Assembly: GCF_000718085.1 (NCBI RefSeq)
Contig: NZ_JOEC01000002.1
Location: 868,001-932,000 of the forward strand
Direction: 5' to 3'
DNA: 64,000 nucleotides
Source of the DNA: Mycetocola saprophilus
Lineage (GTDB): Bacteria > Actinomycetota > Actinomycetes > Actinomycetales > Microbacteriaceae
In this document: in pieces, positions 1 to 8,291 of the stretch
Position numbering within the stretch: the stretch's first letter is position 1
How the letters are laid out: each line of letters opens with the position of its first letter
Program-made: the position numbers and the translations under genes
Notes under the pieces: generated by a model
Told to the model about the DNA's origin: nothing
Database searches by the model: none
Seen by the model: the letters and a program-made list of their open reading frames with translations, nothing else

Positions 1-810
1 GTAGCCCTCGTCCTTACTGGCGGTCACCAGGATCGCCCGGTTCTGCAGCATGGCCTCGTACTCGGCGTCGGTCACCCCGTTGTGGAAGATCACGCTGGCA
101 CCGGTGGGGATCAGCTCCTCAAGCTCGGCCCGACGCTCGGGGGTGATCCGGCTCAGCAGGTGCAGGGTGTGCTCGGGTAGGTCTCCCATCGCCCGAATCA
201 GCGTTTCCACGTTTTTATAGGGCATAAACGAGCCCATGTAGACGAGGTTGCGCGGGGCCCGGGAGGTGTCGGCGAGCGGGGCATCGCCGCGCGGCTGCGG
301 GGCGTTGGGAATCACCACAACCGGGCGTCGGGTGAGCTTCACCCGCTCAAAATCGGCCTTCGAGGTCTCGCTCACGGTGGCCACCACGTCGGCGGCATTC
401 AGCGTGATGCGCTGCGGCAGGTAGGACAGGTGGAATGCCCGCCAGCCGAGCCGAATCGGCCACGCCAGGTTTTTCGGCGGGGTGCGGTGGCGGTAGTAGA
501 TCATGTCGTGCAGGGTCAGCACGAGGCCAAACTTTCGCCCGGCGGCACCGATGGTCTGCATCGCCGAGAACACCACGTCGGGGCGGTAGCGGTTGAGGAT
601 GCGCGCGGTGAAGGGCTCGCGCCAGGAGGTCGGCGCATGGATCAGCAGGGTGTCCGCGCCCGCGGGCAGCGAGTCGCGCTGGGCCGGATCGTGGATCAGG
701 AAGGTCACCGGGGTGAGCTCGGACAGCGCCGCCGCCAGGCTGGCCGAATAGCGGCTGATCCCGTCGTGAAAATCGGTACGGATGTAGCGTGCATCGAACA
801 GGATCTTCAT
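1..810 (-). CDS. glycosyltransferase family 4, partial (3' end outside window)
   Basis: Partial gene of 270 codons running off the left edge. It opens with MKILFDARYI, the usual GT4 N terminus in which the acceptor-side Rossmann domain begins, and the last visible residues are KDEGY, the start of the conserved donor-binding loop of the C-terminal domain. In the family this loop precedes the E-x7-E region, which is outside the window. The enzyme should transfer a sugar from a nucleotide donor onto a cell-surface glycan or lipid on the cytoplasmic face; donor and acceptor cannot be told from sequence. The start is supported by a -10 hexamer TAGGCT exactly 6 nt upstream of the ATG, so the mRNA is probably leaderless. 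Confidence 0.85.
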   Translation of the reverse strand, partial: MKILFDARYIRTDFHDGISRYSASLAAALSELTPVTFLIHDPAQRDSLPAGADTLLIHAPTSWREPFTARILNRYRPDVVFSAMQTIGAAGRKFGLVLTLHDMIYYRHRTPPKNLAWPIRLGWRAFHLSYLPQRITLNAADVVATVSETSKADFERVKLTRRPVVVIPNAPQPRGDAPLADTSRAPRNLVYMGSFMPYKNVETLIRAMGDLPEHTLHLLSRITPERRAELEELIPTGASVIFHNGVTDAEYEAMLQNRAILVTASKDEGY

Positions 811-816
811 CCCCCG

Positions 817-822
817 AGCCTA
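817..822 (-). promoter_or_regulatory. -10 hexamer of leaderless glycosyltransferase gene
   Basis: TAGGCT followed by 6 nt and the ATG at 810. This spacing places the transcription start at the initiation codon. Confidence 0.55.
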
Positions 823-840
823 TCAGCGCACCGCCGCTCA

Positions 841-879
841 CACGCCAAAGCCCCCGGCCGCTGGGCGACCGGGGGCGTG
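841..879 (-). terminator. hairpin between the DUF1453-like gene and the glycosyltransferase
   Basis: Inverted repeat CCCCCGG / CCGGGGG with outer CACGCC / GGCGTG-like flanks. It lies just past the stop at 899 of the upstream minus-strand gene. The downstream T-run is short. Confidence 0.5.
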
Positions 880-898
880 TGGAAATGTTGTTGGGGAC

Positions 899-1399
899 TT
901 AGCGTGCGCGGGCGGGGCGGGTGGAGCGGCTGGTGATGACCTCACCGGGCTTGATCAGGCCCATCTTGACCGCGCGGTTGTTGATGGCGAAGCGCTGCAC
1001 GGCGAGCATCAGGGCCAGGTAGAAGGTCAGGGTGGCAACACCCAGACCATCGGTCACAAAGATGTCGACCAGGAGGTGCTGTCCGATACCCACCAGCCAG
1101 AGCACACCGGTGACCCAGGATCCCTGACGCATCGCGGTGCCGTTGTCCGACCAGAGGCGCACGGTGTGGGCGCGGTACAGGGCGATGCCGGCACCGATCG
1201 CGATGCTCACCAGGGTGAGCAGAACGTCACCGACGGTCAGAGGGTGATCGGCCAGAAACCCGTAGGCGCGGGCCACACCGATGATCGCCAGGATGATCCA
1301 CAGCTTGTGGGAGGTGGTGAGGGGCTTGACCCGCAGCTGGTTGGTGAGTAGCCAGGCGAAGATGACGACGCTAATAACAACATTGATCAGAATTTCCAT
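899..1399 (-). CDS. small integral membrane protein, DUF1453/CcdC-like
   Basis: A 166-residue protein with four to five predicted membrane helices and a short basic C-terminal tail (SRSTRPARAR). The central segment YRAHTVRLWSDNG followed by a tryptophan-rich helix (VLWLVGIGQHLLVD) resembles the DUF1453/CcdC family, whose function is unsettled. I chose the ATG at 1399 because a -10 hexamer CAGACT lies exactly 6 nt upstream; a longer reading from 1438 has no promoter or ribosome site. It is divergent from the two-component pair at 1514, separated by 114 bp, so both could be controlled from this gap. Family assignment is tentative. Confidence 0.7.
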   Translation of the reverse strand: MEILINVVISVVIFAWLLTNQLRVKPLTTSHKLWIILAIIGVARAYGFLADHPLTVGDVLLTLVSIAIGAGIALYRAHTVRLWSDNGTAMRQGSWVTGVLWLVGIGQHLLVDIFVTDGLGVATLTFYLALMLAVQRFAINNRAVKMGLIKPGEVITSRSTRPARAR

Positions 1400-1513
1400 G
1401 TCTTCAGTCTGCTCGGGGGACCCCACCGGGCGGATCAACCATCCGGGTGGAGAAACGGGTGGAGATCAAGGTCGAAGCCGACTTTTGGCGGGCGGATCGC
1501 GCATGATGGACTC

Positions 1514-2671
1514 ATGAGCCTGACCAGTCCCGCCCCCGCGCACCGGCACTCCGACCGTGTGGTGAGCCCCGGGCGCACCCTCGCGCGGATGATCGTGCAC
1601 CTCTTCGGGGTCGTGGCTGCGGTGGCCGCGACCCTGGGTTTGGCCGGGCCGTATGCCACCCAGACCCCCGCGATTGTGCTCACGCTGATCGCCTGCGCGC
1701 TGTGGTGCGTGGCGGCCTTTTACTGGCCGAGGCTCAGCGATGTGCAGTTTTTCCGCGCCTGGTCGCTGATCGTGATCCTCGGAGGAGTCGCCGGTGGGCT
1801 GGGCTCGGGTGGGGCTTCGATCGTGGTGCCGGTGGCGGTGTTTGTGCTGCTGGGATCGCCGTGGATTCCGATTCCGCGCACGCTCTGGGTTGGGGCGATC
1901 GGGCTTGCGGGCTACCTCATTGCGCGCCTGTTTGCCCCGGGGATTGAACCCAACGATCTGCCGCTGCTGATCAGCCTGGTCGGGGTGGTGGGCGTCTCGC
2001 TGATGCGTCGGATGGCTTCCACCGAACGCGCGGCCGACCGTGCGCTGCTCGTGCAGCGGGCGGAAACCGCGGCGCTCGCCGAACGAACCCGGTTGGCGCG
2101 GGACCTGCACGATGTGCTGGCCCACTCGCTGGGCGGACTGGTCATGCAGCTGGACGCGATCGATGTGATCGCTGAGGCCCAGTCGGCCGATCCGGCGCTG
2201 CGCGAGCGCATCCGCGGCGCACGCACCCTCGCCCAGGAGGGGCTGGAGGACGCGCGCCGGGCGGTGGCCGCGCTGCGTGAATCCGGCTCGCTGGCCGAGG
2301 CCCTGGACACCCTGAAACGGCACGCGGATGCGCTGGGTCACGCGGTCACCATCGAGACCGAGGGTGACCTGGACACCGTGCCCGCGGCGGTCACCGAGGC
2401 GCTGCGGGCGGCCGTGACGGAGGCCCTGACAAACGCGCGTAAGCATGCTCCCGGAGCGCCCAGTAACGTGCGGGTGGAAACCTCGGTGCACCGGGTGCTG
2501 GTGCGGATCTCCACCGGCGCCCCGGTAGCCGGGGCTGCCGGGTCGGCAATCCCCTCGGGCGGTCACGGCCTGGGCGGCCTGCGCGAGCGATTTAGTGCCC
2601 TAGGCGGGACACTGAGCGCGGGCGAGGTGGAGGGCGACTGGGTGGTCTTCGGCGAAATCGAGTATCGCTAA
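1514..2671 (+). CDS. sensor histidine kinase (NarL/DesK-type, HisKA_3)
   Basis: A 385-residue membrane histidine kinase. Residues about 27-165 form roughly five hydrophobic helices with almost no extracellular loop, so the signal is probably sensed in or at the membrane. The dimerisation box RLARDLHDVLAH puts the phospho-acceptor at His199. The HATPase_c part begins with TEALTNARKHA (N-box Asn307) and ends with the G-box GHGLGGLRERF near 350-360. It phosphorylates the response regulator whose gene follows (TAATG junction at 2669-2673). The hexamer CATGAT lies 6 nt before the ATG, consistent with a leaderless transcript. The signal is unknown; family members often respond to envelope stress. 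Confidence 0.93.
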   Translation: MSLTSPAPAHRHSDRVVSPGRTLARMIVHLFGVVAAVAATLGLAGPYATQTPAIVLTLIACALWCVAAFYWPRLSDVQFFRAWSLIVILGGVAGGLGSGGASIVVPVAVFVLLGSPWIPIPRTLWVGAIGLAGYLIARLFAPGIEPNDLPLLISLVGVVGVSLMRRMASTERAADRALLVQRAETAALAERTRLARDLHDVLAHSLGGLVMQLDAIDVIAEAQSADPALRERIRGARTLAQEGLEDARRAVAALRESGSLAEALDTLKRHADALGHAVTIETEGDLDTVPAAVTEALRAAVTEALTNARKHAPGAPSNVRVETSVHRVLVRISTGAPVAGAAGSAIPSGGHGLGGLRERFSALGGTLSAGEVEGDWVVFGEIEYR

Positions 2672-2748
2672 TGCGGGCCGAGATTCCCGGGGTCTGGGAT
2701 ACTAGAGTGCCCGGAAAAACGGCCGGGCCTGGCGAAGGGCCCCTGCTG

Positions 2749-3396
2749 ATGAGTGACTCCACGGACATCCGGGTGCTGGTGGCCGATGACCAGGCCACCG
2801 TGCGTGATGGCCTGGCCACGATCCTCGAATACTCACCCGGGGTGAGCGTGGTGGGCACCGCCGAAAATGGCGAGCGGGCCGTGGCCCTCGCCCGGGAAAC
2901 CCGGCCCGACGTGGTGCTGATGGACCTGCGCATGCCGATCCTGGACGGTGCCGAGGCGACCCGACAGATCCGTGCCGAGCTGCCGGGCACCGCCGTGCTG
3001 GTGCTCACCACCTACGCCGATGACTCCTCGATCGCCGGGGCTCTGTCGGCCGGTGCCTCGGGCTACCTGACCAAGAGTGCGGGCCGCGAGCAGATCCTCG
3101 CCGCCCTGACCGCCACGGTCGCCGGACAGCAGACCTTTGCCCCCGAGGTGGCCGCGGTCATGATCCGTGGGCTCGGGCAGCGCTCGGCCCTGCAAGCCCT
3201 CGCCCGCGAGGCCGGACTGACCGAGCGCGAGAGCGACGTGCTCGAACGAATGGGGCAGGGCGCGAGCAATCGCGAGATCGCCGAGGCCATGTTTGTCTCG
3301 CTCTCCACGGTCAAGACCCACACCAACAACCTCTTCGCCAAGCTCGGGGTCTCCTCCCGCGCCGAGGCGATCGCCCGGCTGGGCGAGAGCGGCTAG
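2749..3396 (+). CDS. response regulator, NarL/FixJ family
   Basis: A 215-residue response regulator. The receiver domain has the acidic pocket VADDQ near residue 12, phospho-acceptor Asp59 in VLMDLRMP and the conserved Lys near 109 in GYLTKSAG. A LuxR-type HTH occupies about 148-210 (LTERESDVLERMGQGASNREIAEAMFVS region). It acts as the DNA-binding output of the kinase immediately upstream. I prefer the ATG at 2749, which has GAAGGG at good spacing and gives the usual family length. The ATG at 2671, which overlaps the kinase stop, would add a 26-residue tail not typical of the family. It may still matter for translational coupling. Confidence 0.92.
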   Translation: MSDSTDIRVLVADDQATVRDGLATILEYSPGVSVVGTAENGERAVALARETRPDVVLMDLRMPILDGAEATRQIRAELPGTAVLVLTTYADDSSIAGALSAGASGYLTKSAGREQILAALTATVAGQQTFAPEVAAVMIRGLGQRSALQALAREAGLTERESDVLERMGQGASNREIAEAMFVSLSTVKTHTNNLFAKLGVSSRAEAIARLGESG

Positions 3397-3440
3397 GGCT
3401 GGGCGAGTCTCGGGGTGGGCGCAGATAGGGGCGCGAGCGG

Positions 3441-5090
3441 CTAAACCAGCCCCTCGCTCAGTCGTCCGTCGGCCATCTGCCAGCGACGTGTCAAACGCAC
3501 GTTTTCCAGCATCCGGCGGTCGTGGGTGACCAGGAGTAGGGTGCCGGTGTAGCTTTCCAGCGCCTGTTCAAGCTGTTCGATCGCGGCCAGGTCGAGGTGG
3601 TTGGTGGGCTCGTCCAGCACCAGCAGGTTTACGCCGCGGGCCTGGAGCAGCGCGAGTCCGGCGCGGGTGCGCTCGCCGGGGGAGAGCTCGTCCACCGGGC
3701 GATCCACGTGGTCGGCGCGCAGCCCGAACTTGGCCAGCAGGGTGCGCACCTCGCCGATTTCCAGCTCGGGCAGCCGCGCGGCCATGGTTTCGGCCAGGGA
3801 GGCATCGCCGACCAGCTGGGCGCGGGCCTGATCAACCTCGCCGATCGCGACGCCGGAGCCGAGCGAGGCGCGCCCACTATCCGGGGTGAGCCGACCGAGC
3901 AGCAGCGCGAGCAGGGTGGACTTGCCGGCGCCATTGGCCCCGGTGATGCCGATCCGGTCGCCGCCGTTGACCTGCGCGCTGACCGGTCCAAACACGAAGC
4001 CGCCGCGATCCAGGGTGGCCGCATCCAGGGTACACACCACGGCGCCTGAGCGGGCAGCCTGCCCGATGGTGAACTCGAGCTTCCACTCCTTACGCGGCTC
4101 TTCAACCTCCTCCAGGCGGGAAATCCGGCTCTCCATCTGGCGCACCTTCTGTGCCTGCTTCTCGCTGGACTCCACCGAGGCCTTGCGGCGGATCTTGTCG
4201 TTATCGGGCGACTTCTTCATCGCGTTGCGCACACCCTGGCTCGACCACTCGCGCTGCGTGCGCGCCCGCGAGACGAGGTCGGCCTTGGTATCGGCGTACT
4301 CCTCATAGGCCTCGCGACGCTGGCGGCGGGCGGTTTCGCGCTCCTCCAGGTAGGCGTCGTAGCCGCCGCCGAAGAGTGAGTTGCGGCCCTGGTGCAGGTC
4401 GAGTTCGAGCACCTTGGTGACCGCCCGGCCGAGGAATTCACGGTCGTGGCTGACCAGCACGGCTCCGCCGCGCAGCCCCCGGATGAAGCCCTCCAGGCGC
4501 TCCAGACCGTCGAGGTCGAGGTCGTTGGTGGGCTCATCCAGCAGCGCGATATCGAACCGGGAGAGCAGCAGGGCGGCCAAACCCACGCGGGCAGCCTGAC
4601 CGCCGGAGAGCGCGGTCATCGCGGTGTCGATGGGGAGATCGAGGCCCAGGTCGGCGAGCACCTCGGGGATGCGGTCCTCGAGATCCGCGGCCCCGCTGGC
4701 CAGCCAGCGCCCGAGCGCGCGGTCGTAGGCATCGGCGTTGGCCCCGGTGGGATCGGGATCGGCCAGCGCGAGCGCGGCGGAGTCCATCTCCGCCTGGGCA
4801 TCGGCGCAGCCGGTGCGGCGCTCGATATACGCGGTGATCGTCTCGCCCTCGACCCGTTCACGCTCCTGCGGAAGGTAGCCCACAAACGCGTCGGCGGGGG
4901 AGCGGGTGATCGATCCGGAAACCGGGGGAACCAGGCCCGCGAGCACCCGCAGCAGTGTGGACTTTCCGGCGCCGTTGACACCGACGACGCCGATCACGTC
5001 GCCCTCGGTGACGGTCAGGTTCAGTCCCTCAAAGAGGATGCGGTGGCCGTAGCCCCCGGCGATGTCGTGGACACCCAGCGTTGCACTCAT
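3441..5090 (-). CDS. ABC-F family ATP-binding protein
   Basis: A 549-residue soluble protein with two ABC ATPase domains and no membrane domain, which defines the ABC-F class acting on ribosomes. Domain 1: Walker A GVNGAGKST at 37-45, signature LSGGQ at 161-165, Walker B LLDEPTNDLDL at 183-193. The linker, about 245-335, is a charged coiled coil (the P-site tRNA interaction motif region in this family). Domain 2: Walker A GANGAGKST near 384-392, signature LSPGERTR near 469, Walker B LDEPTNHLD near 492. Members either protect ribosomes from antibiotics or regulate translation; sequence alone does not decide. The ATG at 5090 is preceded by a GGGGG run and gives a normal start; an in-frame ATG at 5099 is an alternative. 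Confidence 0.92.
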   Translation of the reverse strand: MSATLGVHDIAGGYGHRILFEGLNLTVTEGDVIGVVGVNGAGKSTLLRVLAGLVPPVSGSITRSPADAFVGYLPQERERVEGETITAYIERRTGCADAQAEMDSAALALADPDPTGANADAYDRALGRWLASGAADLEDRIPEVLADLGLDLPIDTAMTALSGGQAARVGLAALLLSRFDIALLDEPTNDLDLDGLERLEGFIRGLRGGAVLVSHDREFLGRAVTKVLELDLHQGRNSLFGGGYDAYLEERETARRQRREAYEEYADTKADLVSRARTQREWSSQGVRNAMKKSPDNDKIRRKASVESSEKQAQKVRQMESRISRLEEVEEPRKEWKLEFTIGQAARSGAVVCTLDAATLDRGGFVFGPVSAQVNGGDRIGITGANGAGKSTLLALLLGRLTPDSGRASLGSGVAIGEVDQARAQLVGDASLAETMAARLPELEIGEVRTLLAKFGLRADHVDRPVDELSPGERTRAGLALLQARGVNLLVLDEPTNHLDLAAIEQLEQALESYTGTLLLVTHDRRMLENVRLTRRWQMADGRLSEGLV

Positions 5091-5337
5091 GGCCCCCATT
5101 CTTTCAGTCTCCGCCGGGCGGATCGAGTCACACCCCGAATTACCCAAAAACGCCGGGTCTATATCGAACCGGGTTCCGCCGGGGTTGTAGCGCTGGGCCT
5201 GCCCCTGCTGCTGTTTTTCCTGGCGATCGCGGTGTTCTATGTGCCGGTCATCTGGCCGTTTAAGCGACGCCCGCGCGCTCGCGATGCCCCGGCCTTGCTA
5301 GCCTGGAGTTCCCGCAATTTCTGGTGAAAGGTGTCGC

Positions 5338-5835
5338 ATGGCCAAGAAGACTCCGGCCCCGGCCGGCACCCCCGCGCTGCGTGCGCTTGCCGAGGCTCAG
5401 ATCGAGGTGATCGCGCACGAGTACGATCACGATCCGGCCGAGAAAAACTTCGGGCTGGAGGCCGCCAGCAAGCTCGATCTGGACCCCGCCCGCGTCTTCA
5501 AGACCCTGGTGGCCAGCGTGGATGGCACCCTCGCCGTCGCGGTGGTCCCGGTGGCCGGGATGCTCGACCTGAAGGCGCTCGCTCAGGCAGTGGGTGGCAA
5601 GAAGGCGGAACTTGCGGACACCGGCCTGGCCGAGCGAAAGACCGGCTACATCGTCGGCGGGATCAGCCCGGTGGGTCAGAAGACACCGCTGCCCACGGTC
5701 ATCGACGAGGAGGCGCAGCTCTACGACACCGTGTTTGTGTCCGGAGGACGCCGCGGCCTCGACATCGAACTTGCGCCCGAAGATCTCGCCCGGATCACCG
5801 GCGCGACCTTCGCTCCGATCGCCAAGGACCGGTAG
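5338..5835 (+). CDS. ybaK: Cys-tRNA(Pro)/aminoacyl-tRNA deacylase, YbaK/EbsC family
   Basis: A 165-residue single-domain protein of the YbaK/ProX-like editing family, which hydrolyses Cys mis-attached to tRNA(Pro) and related mischarged tRNAs in the cytosol. Family features include VFKTLVASVDG with the catalytic lysine equivalent (Lys near 57), VPVAGMLDLKALAQAVGGKKAELA, and the glycine-rich YIVGGISPVGQKTPLPTVID loop. The start has AAAGGTG about 6 nt upstream. A candidate -10 (TAGCCT at 5297-5302) gives a leader of about 30 nt. It stands alone between the divergent ABC-F gene and the convergent MepB-like gene. Confidence 0.92.
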   Translation: MAKKTPAPAGTPALRALAEAQIEVIAHEYDHDPAEKNFGLEAASKLDLDPARVFKTLVASVDGTLAVAVVPVAGMLDLKALAQAVGGKKAELADTGLAERKTGYIVGGISPVGQKTPLPTVIDEEAQLYDTVFVSGGRRGLDIELAPEDLARITGATFAPIAKDR

Positions 5836-5860
5836 GGGAGGGAAAGGTACGGCGTCGACG

Positions 5861-6340
5861 TCAGTACGTTGTTGAGGGGCCAGCCTGTTCCTGGGAAAGG
5901 TTCACAAACCCCGCAGCCTGACGACGCTGGGTGGCCTCGGCCTGCCGATTGAGCCCGGTGCACCAGCTCGGATACACGCGAAATCCGCGCTTACCCGGAT
6001 TGGCCGATGACCGGAGAATCCCGAGTTCGGTGAGCCGGGTGGTGTCCCAGACAAACGCCCCGCGGTGCTCGCGATCCTCGATGAAGACGATCATCCCAGC
6101 CAGGGTCGGGTCGGCGGTGAAAGGTTCGGTGATGCCGTCGTCTCCGCGCCGCCAGGCCGAGACGAATCCGCCCGGCTTGGTCGGGGTGATCCGCGCGGTG
6201 CGGATGCGCCAGCGAGCAGAACCCAGGGTCACGATCCCCGCCGCATAGTCGGCGTTTTCCAGATCATCTTCGACCCGCGCATGGGCGACGTCCGCCGCAT
6301 CAAACGGGGCACCCCACCAGGGTGGCAATCGGGGATCCAT
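5861..6340 (-). CDS. MepB family protein
   Basis: A 159-residue protein. The core ITPTKPGGFVSAWRR, then TEPF, IVFIED, GAFVWDTTRLTELGIL and GKRGFRVYPSW matches the MepB family, named for a protein of unknown biochemical role encoded with the MepA multidrug pump in Staphylococcus. No pump or MarR regulator is adjacent here. A hexamer TAGACT lies exactly 6 nt upstream of the ATG at 6340, so the gene is probably leaderless. It converges on ybaK with only 25 bp between stops. Function is unknown beyond family membership. Confidence 0.8.
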   Translation of the reverse strand: MDPRLPPWWGAPFDAADVAHARVEDDLENADYAAGIVTLGSARWRIRTARITPTKPGGFVSAWRRGDDGITEPFTADPTLAGMIVFIEDREHRGAFVWDTTRLTELGILRSSANPGKRGFRVYPSWCTGLNRQAEATQRRQAAGFVNLSQEQAGPSTTY

Positions 6341-6715
6341 CAGGCCAGTCTAGCGAGCCCAGTTCATCCCGAAAACGAGATCCCACGCACCCGGTTTTGG
6401 GACGTCCCGGAGGCAGGGGATGCGGTGCATAAAACGCATCCAAAGTTGCCCATTTGGCACTATTTTTCGCATACTCAGAATATAAATAACGACCGCTTGA
6501 TCAGGGGTTTAGGCGCATATAGACCACGGTGAATCGCCGTACAATCAGCCATTTTGTTAGGATGGGTGACGTTGCGGGGTTGCCCGGAGCGTCGGTTTAT
6601 AGCTGCCGGAACCCACGTGGGACCCGCGCCGGCCGTTCGCACAGAGGCAACTTTCGCAGGTGATTTCCCCTCACCAAAACATGCCGAACTGAGGCCAAGG
6701 GCCGGAAAGGATGTC
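6341..6715 (+). promoter_or_regulatory. regulatory region upstream of the monooxygenase gene
   Basis: A 375-bp gap, noticeably more AT-rich near 6430-6500 than its surroundings. It holds an inverted repeat GGATGCG / CGCATCC (6418-6424 and 6435-6441), a GGGACGTCCC palindrome near 6399, and a possible -10 TACAAT at 6540-6545. I find no convincing reading frame in it. Confidence 0.4.
6347..6352 (-). promoter_or_regulatory. -10 hexamer of leaderless MepB-like gene
   Basis: TAGACT, 6 nt before the ATG at 6340. Confidence 0.55.
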
Positions 6716-8152
6716 GTGGTAGAACGCATTGCGATTATTGGAGCGGGACCGAGTGGAATGGCGCAGTTGCGCGCCTTCGAGGCAGCACGCGAAAGCGGTG
6801 CCGAGATCCCCGAAATTGTCTGTTTTGAAAAGCAGGCCGACTGGGGCGGACAGTGGAACTACTCGTGGCGCACCGGAATCGACCAGCACGGCGAGCCCGT
6901 GCACTCCAGCATGTACCGCAACCTGTGGTCAAACGGGCCCAAGGAAGCCCTGGAATTTGCCGACTATTCCTTCGATCAGCACTTTGGAAAGCCGATCTCC
7001 TCCTACCCGCCGCGCGCGGTGTTGTGGGACTACATCGCCGGCCGAGTTGAGGCGAGCGACGTGCGACGCTTCGTACGTTTCAACACGATTGTGCGCTGGA
7101 CCCAGGAGACCGAGGATGGTTTCACCGTGGCCTCGGAAAACCTTGCCGATGGTGAAACCACCACCGAGCACTTCGATCGGATCATCGTTGCCTCCGGTCA
7201 CTTCTCCTTCCCCAACGTGCCCGATTTCGATGGGTTGGAGAACTTCACCGGCGAGGTCATGCACGCCCACGACTTCCGCGGTGCCGAGCGCCTGGCCGGC
7301 AAGCGTGTGCTAATGATCGGTGCCAGCTATTCGGCCGAGGACATCGGGATGCAGGCCCACAAGATGGGCGCCGAGCTGGTCACGCTGAGCTACCGCTCGC
7401 ACGCGATGGGCTTCGACTGGCCCGCCGGGGTCGAGGAACTGCCGCTCGCGGTCGGCTTCGACGGGAACACCGTCACCTTCCGCGACGGATCGGTCCGCGA
7501 GGTTGACGCCGTGGTGCTCTGCACCGGCTACCTCCACAAGTACCCGTTCCTCCCGGACTCGCTCGCGCTGTCCTCTCCGAACAACCTCTACCCTGACGGC
7601 CTCTATAAGGGCACCGTCTGGCAGGGCAACCCGAACCTGTTCTACGTGGGCGCGCAGGATCAGTGGTTCACCTTCAACATGTTCGACGCGCAGGCCTGGT
7701 TTGTGCGCGATGTGATCCTGGGCCGCATTTCCCTGCCGGACGCCGAGGACCGAGCCGCGGATATTCGTCACTGGCTGGCCGAGTACGCGGCGCTGCCCGA
7801 CCACGACTCCGAGGTCGTCTATCAGGCCACCTACATTCGCGATCTGATTGAGCGCACCGACTACCCGATGTTCGACCTGGACGAGGTGGTACGCATCTTC
7901 CAGTCCTGGCAGCACGATAAGCAGGTGGATATCGCCCGTTACCGGGATAAGACCTACCCCTCGGTGATGACCGGCACCATGGCCGCCGTACACCACACCC
8001 CGTGGCTCGAGGAGATGGACGACTCGATCGAGCGCTACCTCACCCCGGTGGGGACGGTCTCGGATTCCCGAGATGACGCGATCGACGTGGGAACCCGCGA
8101 GCGTGGCGTGACCGCCGCCGCCCGGGTCACCCGCCCGACCTCGCGCCGCTAG
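6716..8152 (+). CDS. tmm: trimethylamine monooxygenase-like flavin-containing monooxygenase
   Basis: A 478-residue FAD/NADPH monooxygenase. The FAD-binding motif GAGPSG is at 9-14, the FMO identifying segment FTGEVMHAHDF at 177-187, the NADPH motif GASYSAED at 202-209 and CTGYLHKYP at 269-277. Long stretches, such as PEIVCFEKQADWGGQWNYSW, the SMYRNLWSNGPKE region and FNMFDAQAWFVRDVI, correspond closely to the bacterial Tmm that oxidises trimethylamine to trimethylamine N-oxide. Substrate use is inferred from this. The GTG at 6716 is chosen because AAAGG lies 5 nt upstream and it begins directly with the FAD fold; the nearby ATG at 6711 runs into TAG after three codons. No TMAO demethylase or TMA transporter is adjacent. 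Confidence 0.85.
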   Translation: MVERIAIIGAGPSGMAQLRAFEAARESGAEIPEIVCFEKQADWGGQWNYSWRTGIDQHGEPVHSSMYRNLWSNGPKEALEFADYSFDQHFGKPISSYPPRAVLWDYIAGRVEASDVRRFVRFNTIVRWTQETEDGFTVASENLADGETTTEHFDRIIVASGHFSFPNVPDFDGLENFTGEVMHAHDFRGAERLAGKRVLMIGASYSAEDIGMQAHKMGAELVTLSYRSHAMGFDWPAGVEELPLAVGFDGNTVTFRDGSVREVDAVVLCTGYLHKYPFLPDSLALSSPNNLYPDGLYKGTVWQGNPNLFYVGAQDQWFTFNMFDAQAWFVRDVILGRISLPDAEDRAADIRHWLAEYAALPDHDSEVVYQATYIRDLIERTDYPMFDLDEVVRIFQSWQHDKQVDIARYRDKTYPSVMTGTMAAVHHTPWLEEMDDSIERYLTPVGTVSDSRDDAIDVGTRERGVTAAARVTRPTSRR

Positions 8153-8171
8153 GGTCGTATAAAAGCTTAAA

Positions 8172-8207
8172 ACGAGGCCGCCACCCGAATCCGGGTGGCG
8201 GCCTCGT
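8172..8207. terminator. bidirectional terminator between tmm and the MFS gene
   Basis: Perfect 16-bp inverted repeat beginning ACGAGGCCGCC with loop AATC. TTTTAA follows on the minus strand, so it best serves the convergent MFS gene but lies just past the tmm stop as well. Confidence 0.85.
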
Positions 8208-8291
8208 CGTGAAATCAAGCGGGTTCGAGGGTGTCCCGCGGTGAGGCGAGAGGCGATCCGGGAACCCCGCGGCGGTGCGCTGGCGGGTGGA

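Noticed and set aside
5160..5327. Hydrophobic stretch that looks like a one-helix micro-protein before ybaK
   Set aside because: There is no ATG, GTG or TTG in frame ahead of the helix within the intergenic DNA and no ribosome site; the open frame only continues from antisense of the ABC-F gene.
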